A program made the position numbers and the translations under genes. The notes below the pieces were generated by a model. It was not told the origin of the DNA and did no database searches. It was given only the letters and a program-made list of their open reading frames with translations. Source: Arbacia lixula (lineage: Eukaryota; Echinodermata; Echinoidea; Arbacioida; Arbaciidae). From it: 64,000 nucleotides of DNA. Of this stretch, positions 11,701 to 18,630 are shown piece after piece (the first letter of the stretch is position 1; every line of letters starts with the position of its first letter). The stretch lies in NCBI GenBank assembly GCA_963669155.1, contig OZ022587.1, positions 15,824,212 through 15,888,211 on the forward strand. The letters are read 5' to 3'.

Positions 11701-14700
11701 TCGCTCATTACCATTGGCTTGTAAGCTGTGTAGTAAGCCAATGTGGTTTTGAAGGCCTGGTAATGTAAGGGTTAAACCCTTTTGTGCGAGAACTAATGCT
11801 GTTCTCTCATGTGATGTGGTGTATCACAAGTAGGAGTAGGATGAAGGAGAGGAGAGTGGGGAGTTGGAAGAGGAGCAGAAAGAAGAGAAGAGGAAGATGA
11901 TGAAGATATGAAGGGGAGAAGGAGGAGAAGTAAGAAAAGAAAGAGGATAAGGGAGAAGAGGAGAAAGGAGAAGAGGCGAAGGAGGAGAAGGAAGAAGAAG
12001 AGGAGGAAGCGGATGAAGAGGGGGAAGGGCAAAAGGAAGGAGAGGGAAGGGAGGAGAAGGGTTGAGATGAAGAGGAGGAGGAGGAGGAGGAAGTGGGAGT
12101 GTAATGAATAAGATAAAGTAGACGAAAAAGAAGAGGAAGTGTACTAGCAAAAGTGAAGGAGGATGAGTGCGATATTAGATTAAGACAAGTTCAGAGCCAC
12201 CTTGCACAAAATGATTCCCAATAATGATGATGCATAAGATTCATATTTCCGTTGGCATGGTCACTGCCCTTACCAGGAGCCCAGCCCTATCCTGGTGTTA
12301 TGGACGAGGATCTGAAGGAAAGAGTGCAAAGAGGCTACCGAATGAGAAGACCCAGACACTGTGGACAAGATCTGTAAGTTCAAACATTTCTTCAATAACC
12401 ATTAAAGGGTATGTACTGTACTGGGAAGACAAAAAATCCTTCAAATGGTGATCGTGAGCAATCTTCTTGCCACTGGTCTTAAATTCATGTATTGTCCATT
12501 TTAGAGCCTTGCTGAATATCATTTGCCCTCAAATGATCCACATGTGGAGAGAGTAGTGATTAAATCACAGATCCTCTAAATGTTCGGGCCGAACAATTTG
12601 AGGATTTGAGATTCAATCACTAAGTATTCCAAATGTGGATCAAAAGAGGGCAAATAACTTTCAGGAAGGCTCTAAAATGGACAATATATGATTTTAAGGC
12701 TATTGGTAAGAAGATTGCCTCACGATCACCAATTGAAGGCTTTTCTGTCTTCCCAGTACAGTATATGCCCTTTAAAGGGTGAGGAGCCCATTTGCAAAAG
12801 TCATGAAACTCGGCAGTAATCAGCAGTATACAATGGCATACCCTTACAATACCGTGTATAAAATTTCACAGCCATACCTATACGAACATTTTCAGGAGAA
12901 GTGAAAAACTATCCCTGTTTTCGTTTGAAACGTAACGACCATGGTCTGCATTCTCATACCATATTGTAACGTTCGCACGGAGTGCGCTGCTTACCTGAAC
13001 GCATCACTGTGCAGTGCGAAAAGCTGTGATGGTGCGCTATTGCGCATTGCGGTCTCCGATCTCTAGGCTATAGGTTTCAGACGACCCGTTCAAAATCTAT
13101 TTGAAATCCAGCAATCAATGTGATTCTACTCAAAGTCAGTTTTTAGTTCTAATGTTGCGAGGGAAGTTCTCACACAGCATTGTCTTTATTTCTTTTTTGA
13201 CTTGCATAGGGACTACCCTATCTGTCTTTAAAATACTAAATGAGAAAAATGAATTCCCACTAATCTATGTAAAATTACCCATTTAAACGAATTTCACATT
13301 CGTTTGCTGCAATGAAGTCTAATTTTGACGAAAATTTGAAGAAAAAAAACCGCATGCCTCCAGTGACGTATGAGAAGTCAAAATTCCATTAATGCCAACG
13401 GCGTAAATAAAATGTTTTAACAATGTTCAAACAATACGTTACCATTGGGAACCCCAAAGCTTGTCCGAGGTTTGTCTGAGTAGCAACAACGAATAGATTC
13501 AAAGTGCATTCCATCCATTGAATCTGAATGACAAGATACAGGTGAATGCAATAACGCGTTACTACGCAGTGAGGGGGAAAGTTGTGAATCATTACGAAAA
13601 TGGTCTATTGTTGACTTCCGTACAATCTATGGAATTTTGACTTCTCATGCATCACTAGAGGCGTGCGTTTTTTTTTTCTTCAAATTTTCGTCAAAGTGAG
13701 ACTTTATTGCGGCAAACAAATGTGAAATTCGTTTTTAGCGGATAACTTTACATAAATTAGTGGGAACTTATTTTTATCTGTGTTTAGTCTAAGAGCTTTT
13801 TATTTTTTTTTTTACCCTCTTTTTGTCTTTGCATGAGTGCATTTCACTTTTATTTTTTCTTCACCTAAATAAATGTATTCACATGCATTGACCCTATGGA
13901 GGTTAAACAATGTGATCGCTCTCTGAATTCACAATAAATGTTTCATACCGTATGCGAATATACAGTGTACCTGTCATGTTTGAATTATTTATTATTCACG
14001 TTTTGTTTTAGATTTGGCATCATCACCAAATGTTGGAATGCGAATACAGTGTCCCCTGTCATGTTTGAATGATTTATACTTTGTGTAGATTTGATATCAT
14101 CTCCAACTGTTGGAAGACCAATCCACGATTACGGAGCAACTTCGGCGAACTTGTGAATCAGATTGGTCGGATTCTGGAAGGAGCGAGTGTAAGTTTTCTA
14201 ACTTGTTAACTATATTTTTATCTATGCAAATATGTGTATTAAGTGTACGTACGCCCCTCAATGAGGAAAGTGGCTGGCTTCCAAGCTGTTGCACATTTTC
14301 TATACAAACTAGAAAATTCATTAAACAGGCCTGGCTGCAGTAGACTAATCAGTATCGATTCCTTCTCCGGCTCGCCCACCCTGATATTAAGTTGGTTTCG
14401 ACAAAAGCAGAAACATGAAAGAAACATCTAAGTGAGCGTTTGACAAAAATCCGTCAAAGGATAAGAAAGTTGTGATTTTGTGATGTCATGTGCGAGGTGC
14501 TCTCCCATATGCTGTGTGTTGTATGATTTCGTAAATAATTTCTATTTCATAAAGGAATATTTTTGTTTTCTTAGAGGTATGCGTGTAAAATACTTGTTTT
14601 TAATGATGTAATGTACCAAATACACAGGTGACATGATGCATATCCTTTTGAGAAAATCGACATTTTGAACAAAATTTGTCTTCAACATATGGAAGAGCAC

Positions 14701-15228
14701 CTCGCACGTGACGTCACAAAATCAAAACTTTAAACAATTATTACTTTCATATCATTTGATGGATTTTAATTAAACCTTCAGGAATATGTTTCTGCTTTCA
14801 TCAAAACCAACTCAATTTCAGGTTGAACTATCCCCTTAAAAATAGATGGGATGCCGACGGCAATTTTAAAGCTAGAGGGAGTGACGATCAGTTTTCTTGG
14901 ATATTGTTGCGCTAACATTGATGCCTTGGGAAGCACTCGTTATTCCGAAGTTTCGTAATTCCGAACATTACGCGACAAATGCTCGGATTAACGAACCCTT
15001 TTTTGTTTTCGGACAAACGAGCATCGAGGTATAGGCAATTTACGTGTTTCGGAATTACGAACCTTCGGAACAACGAGCCTTGGGAATATCGAACTGTAAC
15101 CGATGCTTTACCGTTAAGTTGCTTAATTTTTCTTTTCTTATTGTCTGTCTTCTATTTAGGACTATCTCTCTCTGAAGAGCATGGAAGAATCTGACTCTGA
15201 GGAATACATGGACATCCCAGAATTGTAA
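797..15228 (+). CDS. Ig-domain receptor tyrosine kinase, probable pseudokinase (3' part of gene, 13 exons)
   Basis: Exons: 797-1108, 2620-2889, 5299-5433, 5811-5835, 6497-6582, 7895-8113, 8578-8682, 9708-9910, 10470-10571, 11585-11690, 12277-12373, 14089-14188, 15160-15228. All have AG/GT borders and their phases join without a stop, giving about 608 residues plus missing N-terminal exons. Order: Ig-like (C...W...C), second Ig-like, one membrane helix, basic stop-transfer, juxtamembrane, kinase domain, short tail. The fold elements of a class III/IV/V-like receptor kinase are present: GEGVFG glycine loop, hinge, DYG, RWMSPE, DVWSFGVVVWELVTL, CW near the end. Catalytic residues are not: VAxK reads AAIR, HRDLAARN reads HGNLRANN, and only about 17 residues separate DYG from SPE with no tyrosine. 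ErbB3 and the JAK JH2 domain are known parallels for loss of the catalytic Asp. I infer a signalling-competent but catalytically weak or dead receptor; the ligand is unknown. It could also be a young pseudogene, but the frame is open throughout. Confidence 0.85.
1231..1386. repeat. Palindromic MITE, 'GGGCCATGTTGCA' family
   Basis: The two ends are inverted copies of each other: a left end with CATGTTGCA, GGTTTTCAA and TTGTAACTTACCATC, and a right end with the complements. The centre carries a CCATGGCAAC-type inner palindrome. Related copies lie at 17870-18179 and, in half form, at 49150-49195. It lies in an RTK intron and has no coding capacity. Confidence 0.8.
1575..1875. repeat. (CT)n / pyrimidine microsatellite
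   Basis: About 300 bp of nearly pure C/T on the plus strand, mainly (TC)n with C-rich interruptions. The apparent Ser/Leu/Pro and Arg/Glu-rich reading frames on the two strands are artefacts of the repeat. It lies in an RTK intron. Confidence 0.95.
2016..2400. repeat. Palindromic MITE with CACGTGACGTCAC arms (copy 1)
   Basis: Begins with TTAAAGGGATAGTTCAC and has inverted arms around GTGACGTCACATGCGAGG and its complement CCTCGCACGTGACGTCAC. Further copies of the family are at 2974-3479 and 14385-14838. It is noncoding. Confidence 0.75.
2620..2889 (+). CDS. RTK exon: second Ig-like domain
   Basis: The exon is 270 bp, phase 1-1, with acceptor CTTCTTAG and donor GTATAT. The translated segment runs from SPPETDSLT to EFCPG. 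It contains LITC and INVSCQAGNGQGE, the typical C...C.A.N..G pattern of an Ig-like repeat, although no clear Trp is present. NIT and NVS are possible glycosylation sites. It is unusually rich in Pro/Cys (CHAPCPASPYPP). Confidence 0.8.
2974..3479. repeat. Palindromic MITE with CACGTGACGTCAC arms (copy 2)
   Basis: A second, longer copy of the element at 2016. It starts with TTAAAGGGATAGATAAC and ends with GGTGAACTGTTCCTTT, its inverted counterpart. The long arms include 'aaaatccgtcagaagga' and its complement. It sits in the intron directly after the second Ig exon. Confidence 0.8.
3526..3770. repeat. Tandem threefold repeat, 'TTACCAGGCCTTGAAAA' family
   Basis: Three successive units of about 80 bp share the pattern cattacca - gaaaa(t)c - cccattggctt - actacacat - cttcatgcc. 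Single relatives occur at 11695-11780, 58140-58235 and 63580-63680. Noncoding. Confidence 0.7.
3968..4135. repeat. (ATT)n microsatellite
   Basis: About 55 ATT units with a few ATC, GTT and CTT interruptions. It explains the poly-Asn and poly-Ile reading frames on the minus strand. Confidence 0.95.
4637..4800. repeat. (TTC)n microsatellite
   Basis: About 160 bp of TTC units with short CTC and TTT interruptions, followed by more pyrimidine-rich sequence to about 5000. The poly-Phe and poly-Ser frames here are artefacts. It is the polypyrimidine complement of the GAA tract at 8.7 kb, in another intron of the same gene. Confidence 0.95.
5299..5433 (+). CDS. RTK exon: transmembrane segment
   Basis: The exon is 135 bp, phase 1-1, with acceptor TTTACCAG and donor GTAAGA. 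It encodes a short extracellular stalk (GTSALSCKSIE), a hydrophobic helix of about 23 residues (AAAIALGVLCLLCVG onward) and the basic stop-transfer sequence CRRR. This defines a single-pass type I receptor topology. Confidence 0.9.
5811..5835 (+). CDS. RTK micro-exon (25 nt), juxtamembrane
   Basis: A 25-nt exon between CCGGGACAG and GTGAGT. It enters in phase 1 and leaves in phase 2, which is exactly what joins the transmembrane exon to the exon at 6497. It adds ETMLTRQDG to the juxtamembrane region. The acceptor has a weak pyrimidine tract. Support is mainly phase arithmetic. Confidence 0.55.
6347..6385 (+). ncRNA. Hammerhead-ribozyme-like motif
   Basis: CTGACGA (6347-6353) is followed by a possible short stem II (GTGT pairing with GCAC) and then CGAAAC (6371-6376) and GTTGTAAT. 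This is the CUGANGA ... GAAA core order of type I hammerheads described at the ends of Penelope-like retroelements. The surrounding 6180-6420 block is compositionally distinct from the intron and is probably a retroelement end. Stem I and the cleavage site were not folded, so this is a candidate only. Confidence 0.4.
6497..6582 (+). CDS. RTK exon: juxtamembrane
   Basis: The exon is 86 bp, phase 2 to phase 1, with acceptor TGTTCTTTTCAG and donor GTATAT. It encodes GVNGVANPAQPHRREGSEL and then YEALEGQSSE. The EGSELYEALEG tyrosine could be a phosphorylation or SH2-docking site. The other frames contain stops, so the frame is fixed by the micro-exon and the kinase exon on either side. Confidence 0.65.
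6620..6965. repeat. Palindromic MITE, 'GGTCTTAAATTCATGTA' family (copy 1)
   Basis: Inverted halves meet at TTCGGGCCGAA (about 6781-6791). The arms include ggtcttaaattcatgta and ttatttgccct, and the complements appear in part in the right arm. A full copy is at 12403-12776 and a half copy at 31598-31757. This copy is partly degraded in its right arm. Confidence 0.75.
7689..7755. repeat. (GT)n microsatellite
   Basis: An almost pure TG run with two TA interruptions, followed by a short poly-G tract at about 7780. It lies in the intron just before the first kinase exon. Confidence 0.95.
7895..8113 (+). CDS. RTK exon: kinase N-lobe (glycine loop, beta3)
   Basis: The exon is 219 bp, phase 1-1. 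It encodes about 33 linker residues, then the N-lobe with LGEGVFGRVWKGEI, a good glycine-rich loop. The beta3 strand reads ILAAIRD where active kinases have VAxK, so the ATP-anchoring lysine is replaced by Arg. Acceptor ACCCGAACAG, donor GTACAA. Confidence 0.9.
8578..8682 (+). CDS. RTK exon: kinase alpha-C helix
   Basis: The exon is 105 bp, phase 1-1. LLESATRLWKLPYHVNIVKC aligns with the alpha-C helix and HPNIV region of receptor kinases; the Glu of LLES is in the position of the conserved alpha-C glutamate. It ends LGCCVKQ. The donor GTAAGT is followed within about 25 bp by a very long GAA repeat. Confidence 0.9.
8707..8890. repeat. Long pure (GAA)n repeat, about 61 units
   Basis: About 184 bp of uninterrupted AAG/GAA on the plus strand. 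It starts about 24 bp after a splice donor. Long intronic GAA tracts can form triplex or sticky DNA and impede transcription (established for the human FXN intron). All poly-Arg, poly-Leu, poly-Phe and poly-Ser frames here are artefacts. Confidence 0.97.
9205..9270 (+). pseudogene. Decayed copy 1 of the RTK hinge exon
   Basis: Matches the first part of the exon at 9708 (caacggtcccctgctc ... cagaccaatgccggttcc) but contains an in-frame TAA after the LLK equivalent and has lost a clear splice acceptor. Flanking intronic sequence is also shared with the next copies, so the duplicated unit is exon plus intron, about 170-190 bp long. Confidence 0.7.
9371..9448 (+). pseudogene. Copy 2 of the RTK hinge exon 5' part (frame open)
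   Basis: Preceded by CCCCGTAAG and followed by a good donor GTAAGC. Read in the phase of the real exon it encodes AFLINVYVPNGTLLKNLETD and then AGSA, recognisably the start of the real hinge exon. It lacks the remaining two-thirds of that exon. Either a remnant of tandem duplication or an alternative micro-exon. Confidence 0.65.
9540..9607 (+). pseudogene. Copy 3 of the RTK hinge exon 5' part (frame open)
   Basis: Preceded by GGTTTTCTCGTCAG, an excellent acceptor, and followed by GTGGGC. In the same phase as the real exon it encodes AFLVNEHVHNGALNLQTNGS with a one-codon deletion relative to the real exon. It diverges into intron-like sequence afterwards. Confidence 0.65.
9708..9910 (+). CDS. 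RTK exon: kinase hinge, short insert, alpha-E
   Basis: The exon is 203 bp, phase 1 to 0, with acceptor CCCCCATCAG and donor GTACCG. It encodes GLLVNEYVPNGTLLTYLQ (hinge and alpha-D), a Gly/Ser/Arg-rich kinase insert of about 35 residues, then FAWQIAKGMEFLASEK (alpha-E). The short insert separates it from the long-insert PDGFR/KIT type. Three partial copies lie immediately upstream. Confidence 0.9.
10470..10571 (+). CDS. RTK exon: degenerate catalytic loop and DYG
   Basis: The exon is 102 bp, phase 0-0, with acceptor TATATATAG and donor GTAAGT. VLHGNLRANNILLS stands where active receptor kinases have HRDLAARN: the catalytic Asp is Asn and the preceding Arg is Gly. HGN is also the pattern of the JAK JH2 pseudokinase loop. 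KIADYGL keeps the metal-binding Asp (DYG for DFG). NNITLRAP then leads directly into the next exon. Confidence 0.9.
11045..11575. repeat. Minisatellite, about 40-bp unit
   Basis: About 13 imperfect copies of a unit with the pattern ggtatattgatattggattgcatttggtaattcaaaa. Units differ by point changes and small indels. It fills the intron up to the branch/pyrimidine region of the next RTK exon. Confidence 0.9.
11585..11690 (+). CDS. RTK exon: P+1 loop and alpha-F
   Basis: The exon is 106 bp, phase 0 to 1. It encodes SLHRWMSPETMAGDTPSSEC and DVWSFGVVVWELVTL. SPE stands for the APE motif; the alpha-F Asp (DVWSFG) is conserved. Acceptor TTTCATTGCAG, donor GTATGC. Confidence 0.92.
11695..11780. 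repeat. Single unit of the 'TTACCAGGCCTTGAAAA' family
   Basis: Inverse-orientation copy: cattaccattggctt, gtgtagtaagccaatg, ggcctggtaatgtaagggttaa. Starts five bases after the exon end at 11690. Confidence 0.6.
11838..12110. repeat. Purine-rich low-complexity tract (GGA/GAA)n
   Basis: About 270 bp of nearly pure purine on the plus strand with no regular unit. It explains the Arg/Lys-rich frame and its antisense Pro/Leu/Ser frame. Intronic. Confidence 0.9.
12277..12373 (+). CDS. RTK exon: alpha-G
   Basis: The exon is 97 bp, phase 1 to 2, with acceptor CTTACCAG and donor GTAAGT. It encodes GAQPYPGVMDEDLKERVQRG and YRMRRPRHCGQD. PYPG and the RGYRMRRP motif are typical of receptor tyrosine kinases (compare G.R...P). 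Confidence 0.9.
12403..12776. repeat. Palindromic MITE, 'GTACTGTACTGGGAAGAC' family (full copy)
   Basis: Nearly perfect inverted repeat of about 185-bp arms: the left end AAAGGGTATGTACTGTACTG mirrors the right end. The centre TTCGGGCCGAA is palindromic. Single-stranded DNA or RNA from it would form one long hairpin. It starts 30 bp after the exon end at 12373. Confidence 0.9.
13235..13770. repeat. Large palindromic MITE (about 540 bp), copy 1
   Basis: The left arm 'cccactaatctatgtaaaatta' mirrors the right arm 'taactttacataaattagtggg'. Inner arms share 'ttttgacgaaaatttgaag'. The centre holds a unique segment (ggaaccccaaagcttgtc...). A second copy is at 33507-34040 and a diverged one near 50090-50400. 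A short ORF in the centre recurs in both copies but is stop-rich and not conserved enough to call a gene. Confidence 0.85.
14089..14188 (+). CDS. RTK exon: end of kinase C-lobe
   Basis: The exon is 100 bp, phase 2 to 0, with acceptor TTTGTGTAG and donor GTAAGT. It encodes FDIISNCWKTNPRLRSNF and then GELVNQIGRILEGAS. The CW...P..R..F..L pattern is the conserved end of tyrosine kinase domains. Confidence 0.9.
14385..14838. repeat. Palindromic MITE with CACGTGACGTCAC arms (copy 3)
   Basis: Third copy of the 2016/2974 family, with 'gtgaygtcatgtgcgaggtgctctcccatatg' type arms on both sides of an AT-rich centre. It ends with 'aactatccccttaa', the inverted terminal motif. Confidence 0.8.
14934..15083. 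repeat. Inverted repeat, 'CTCGTTATTCCGAAGTTTCG' MITE
   Basis: The left end reads ctcgttattccgaagtttcg and then taattccgaa; the right end reads ttcggaattacgaa and then ccttcggaacaacgag, its complement. About 150 bp with no coding capacity. Related degenerate sequence occurs near 150-300. Confidence 0.8.
15160..15228 (+). CDS. RTK terminal exon: short C-tail and stop
   Basis: The exon is 69 bp, entering in phase 0 after TCTATTTAG, and encodes DYLSLKSMEESDSEEYMDIP, EL and TAA. It is a very short C-terminal tail with two tyrosines, DYLSL and EEYMDI, both plausible SH2/PTB docking sites in an acidic context. A catalytically dead receptor could still use these if phosphorylated by a partner. Confidence 0.88.
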   Translation, partial: DYLSLKSMEESDSEEYMDIPEL

Positions 15229-15235
15229 ACGAAGT

Positions 15236-15480
15236 GTCATCTAACAGCTTAAAAGAGTACTGTAGTGGTATCGTCATACCCATTGTTACCATGGTTACGC
15301 CGGCTTCTGGTTCTAAACATCACTCAAGTGAGACCTTCACTGGTCTGAGATTGTCTAGTAGGCTGGTGTCGGGGACATCCATTGAGAATCTTTGCTATGA
15401 TCACTGCCGTTGGATCGCTCTACCCTCATGGCTTAGAACCAGTTATCTTGACAATAACTTGTTCGTATGACGTCCTCTAT
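15236..15480. repeat. MITE in the RTK 3' UTR, 'GAACCAGTTATCTTGACA' family
   Basis: Begins within ten bases of the stop codon. Inverted sequences around ggctt(c)tggttctaaac and gcttagaaccagttatcttgaca flank a unique centre. Relatives are at 51680-51890 and 57005-57160. The 3' untranslated region is therefore partly repeat-derived. Confidence 0.65.
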
Positions 15481-15649
15481 TGCTGCAGAGTTGCAGAACT
15501 TCCAGGAGCTAACCTTGTATGTGTGTTATACATGTACTCATAATACCTTTGGCTAAACTTTAAGTGAAGCGGCTATCTGGGGTAAATTGAATTTGAAAAT
15601 GATTTGTATGTATTCACCCAGTAATAAGGATAACAAACTATATCCTGCA

Positions 15650-15655
15650 AATAAA
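15650..15655 (+). terminator. Candidate poly(A) signal AATAAA for the RTK gene
   Basis: AATAAA in 'gcaaataaaagataac', 422 bp after the stop codon. It is the first clean match on the plus strand downstream of the gene. No transcript evidence; AT-rich DNA makes chance matches likely. Confidence 0.35.
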
Positions 15656-15659
15656 AGAT

Positions 15660-16850
15660 AACAAGTCAGAAGAAACAAAACTTGGAACTTGGAGGGATCC
15701 AAACCTACTTACTGGGCAGTGACCTAACCACCAAACAATTTCTGATTGGCTCTATACCTCTGGTGTTGATGTTTTCTCCACACAAGACTTTCAAATGCGA
15801 GGACTTAAATTGATTAATTTGTTTCATGTTTATCGTGAAAATGTAATGATATCTTTCCCTGTTTAGCATTATTATTATAACCTTGTTTTTCTTTACCATT
15901 GATATCAATTACAGAAATATATGCAATCGCAACTCTTCGTAAGACGAGCCGTAGAGTATTTATTATGTCACAACTTGTCTATAAAAAAAGTCTTATATGT
16001 ACAATGTAGCTTATATAATTTGCACTTATCCATTGTATGTTTCCCCAAATTCCTGTTAAATGATTTTGAGAGCATGTTTAACTGTATCAGTACGTACCCG
16101 TTTTTTTTCCATTCTAATAAAAAGATATTAAGAGGTCTGTAATTGAGTATTAAAAAAAGACAATATATAAATCCAACCTTACATTTTATCAATATGAGAT
16201 TAAGAGGTTTAATTTTAGGCTTTTTTGATCTGTCTATACATGTAACTATCATAAAGAGGAAACAGTATTCCTGTTGCCAAAAAAAAAAGATGTTAGGGTA
16301 TGAAATGTTTTTTTTCTTATAAATTATGTCACGTTTTCATTATGTATCCTTCCTCTTTATACATGTTATGATATAGAGCTTGCTTTGAAAAAGCAGAACT
16401 ATTAACCAGATGCAGGAATCATTGTAATGGCACACACAGAGCACATGGAATACAATCTGGCTTGTATTGTGAAGTGAATGTAGTTTTGAAATGAATTACT
16501 TGTTTATTTTGTTTGGTACATGTATATAATCAAGACGAATATCAGCATTGGGACTTTGGGCTTGCAATACTAATCTTATTTACCTTCGTTAAGCTATCAC
16601 CAGTACTTTGTATTTTCTAGTTCTATTTATCTTTTAATATATTCCAGATATTAAATTGACTACAACAGTAAAACTAAATTCTTATTTATAATAGAACAAT
16701 GAAATAATAAAAAAGAAGATATCTATGCTTTTTAAGAACAATTTTGTTGTAGAATGTGTGTTGTCTGCAATGTTTGCATGTCTCAAGTTAAATGTAGATG
16801 GAAATTATGATTACAAACACTTAATGTATTGTGATGAATGTTATAATACC
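15660..16850. other. AT-rich intergenic stretch, nothing recognised
   Basis: No coding exon, structured RNA or clear repeat family was recognised. Short reading frames here have no family resemblance and lie in sequence dominated by A/T runs. Confidence 0.5.
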
Positions 16851-16851
16851 A

Positions 16852-17010
16852 GAGCCCTGTTGCATAAAACTTTCCATTGATGGTAACTTTGCTATCAATG
16901 GCAACTTCTATGGCAACCTTGAATTTCATTGGCTGTTGAGCAATGTTACCATGGTAGTTACCATTGATGGTACAGTTACTATCAATGGTAAGTTTTATGC
17001 AACAGGGCCC
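16852..17010. repeat. Palindromic MITE, 'GGGCCCTGTTGCATAAAAC' family (a)
   Basis: About 160 bp whose ends are inverted copies: gccctgttgcataaaac at left and gttttatgcaacagggc (allowing small changes) at right. The interior contains nested palindromes of ATTGATGGTAAC. Other copies: 17073, 17295, 18465, 45183, 56059, with a fragment at 49085. Confidence 0.85.
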
Positions 17011-17072
17011 TGATCTAAAATCTAAGGTATGCATGGGTGAATCACTAAGGGACCATACTACAGTCACTAACA

Positions 17073-17455
17073 GGGTCCCGTTGCATAAAACCTACCATTG
17101 ATGGTAACTTTGCCATCAATAGCAACTGCTATGGTAACCTTGCATTTGACTGGCTATCGCGCGATGTTGCCATGGTAGTTACCACTGATGGCAGAGTTAC
17201 CATCAATGGTAAGTTTTATGCAACAGGGCCCTGATCTCAAATCTAAGGTATGCATGGGTTAATCACTAAGGGACCATACTACAGTCACTAACAGGGTCCC
17301 GTTGCATAAAACCTACCATTGATGGTAACTTTGCCATCAATAGCAACTGCTATGGAAACCTTGCATTTGACTGGCTATCGCGCGATGTTGCCATGGTAGT
17401 TACCACTGATGGCAGAGTTACCATCAATGGTAAGTTTTATGCAACAGGGCCCTGA
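17073..17455. repeat. Two tandem copies of the 'GGGCCCTGTTGCATAAAAC' MITE with shared flank
   Basis: Copies at 17073-17232 and 17295-17452 are almost identical, and so is the linking sequence (ctgatct..aatctaaggtatgcatggg...cagtcactaacag). The unit of 220 bp or so was therefore duplicated as MITE plus flank. Part of the flank recurs a third time after 17455 and also after the copy at 16852. Confidence 0.85.
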
Positions 17456-17869
17456 TCTAAAATCTAAGGTATGCATGGGTGAATCACTAAGGGACCATAT
17501 TACAGTCACTAACAGATCTCTAAAGAACACAGGAGACAGACGGCATGATCTGAAAGTCATACAACCCGATGACTGGCTGAATCGCAAGGTCCTGGTCATA
17601 AAGTTTGTACAAGAAGATGACATTACTTTTCCAGTATGCAGAATCGACCGCAGAATCGACCGCATAATCGTGTCCTTTTTAGTGGCCATAAGAAACACAG
17701 GTTGATTCCACGGGTTTCAGCACTGCAAAAGCGTGGAACAGTATTTATCTACTGTACATGCTATACTTTCCACAGTACTATTGTCATATTATTTAAACTC
17801 AACTCACAGTTCACAAAACATTCACTGCCAAATATCCCCCTCGGACTTCATAATAGAAGAAGGGATCCT

Positions 17870-18179
17870 GGGCCATGTTGCTTTAATATAGAGCGTTCCC
17901 ACAAGCAGCCATATTGGAGGACAAAACAATAAAAAACTGATCATCAGACTATGAAAACAATCATTTTTCATGGTCTGATGCACAGGTTTTTATTGTTTGT
18001 CCTCCAATATGGCTGCTTGTGGGAACGCTCTATAGGTTTTAATTTTTTGTAACCTACCATCAATGGTAACTACCATAACAAAAGCCAATGAGCTCTCATT
18101 ATTGCACCTGTTGCCCCATGGTAGTTACCAGTAATGAAAAGTTACAATAATTGAAAACCAATAAGCAGCATATCCCAGG
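17870..18179. repeat. 'GGGCCATGTTGC' MITE split by a second MITE
   Basis: The left end GGGCCATGTTGC is at 17870 and the element resumes at 18033 with TAGGTTTT, ending near 18179. Between them lies the complete element 17889-18032. This is a nested insertion; the outer element is the same family as 1231-1386. Confidence 0.85.
17889..18032. mobile_element. 144-bp MITE with TAGAGCGTTCCC ends and TA target duplication
   Basis: Terminal inverted repeats of about 45 bp begin TAGAGCGTTCCCACAAGCAG and are near-perfect at the other end. TA flanks both sides (17887-17888 and 18033-18034), as for mariner/pogo-type elements. It contains an inner palindrome around gactatgaaaa / ttttcatggtc. No transposase; non-autonomous. 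Confidence 0.88.
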
Positions 18180-18464
18180 CAAGGTAAACCCTGGCCGACT
18201 CGGTGGACAATGTTGGGCATACTCCAAAAATACCCTCCTAAACTACATTTCCTGCTGGTGTGGGTGCAACTCCTCCCCCCTTCCCTTTTGATCAATTTCA
18301 AATGTTTCAATTATTTATCTGGGGTGTCTGGGGGGGGGGGGGGCGCCCCTCCACAAACAAATCCAGATATTGGTTATTTTGGTATCCTTGAAGAATGCTC
18401 AATATTTCCCACACTTGTCTGCTAGGGTTAACTTCACAAGCCTGCTGAACAGCTACATGATCCT

Positions 18465-18630
18465 GGGCCCTGTTGCGTAAAACTTACCACTAACGGTTAC
18501 TCTGCCAACAATGGTAACTACATGTACCATGGTAACATCACTTGGCAGCCAATGAAATTCAAGGTTTCCAGAGAAATTGCCATTGGCAACAAAGTTACCA
18601 TTAATGGTAATTTTTATGCAACAGGGCCCT
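18465..18630. repeat. Palindromic MITE, 'GGGCCCTGTTGCATAAAAC' family (d)
   Basis: Left end gggccctgttgcgtaaaac, right end tttttatgcaacagggccct, with inner CCATGGTAAC palindromes. Slightly more diverged than the 17.0-17.5 kb copies. Confidence 0.85.

Noticed and set aside
13389-13592. Small ORF on the minus strand, with a relative at 33562-33756
   Set aside because: Both lie in the centre of the same palindromic MITE. Similarity reflects common repeat ancestry, and ends and lengths differ.
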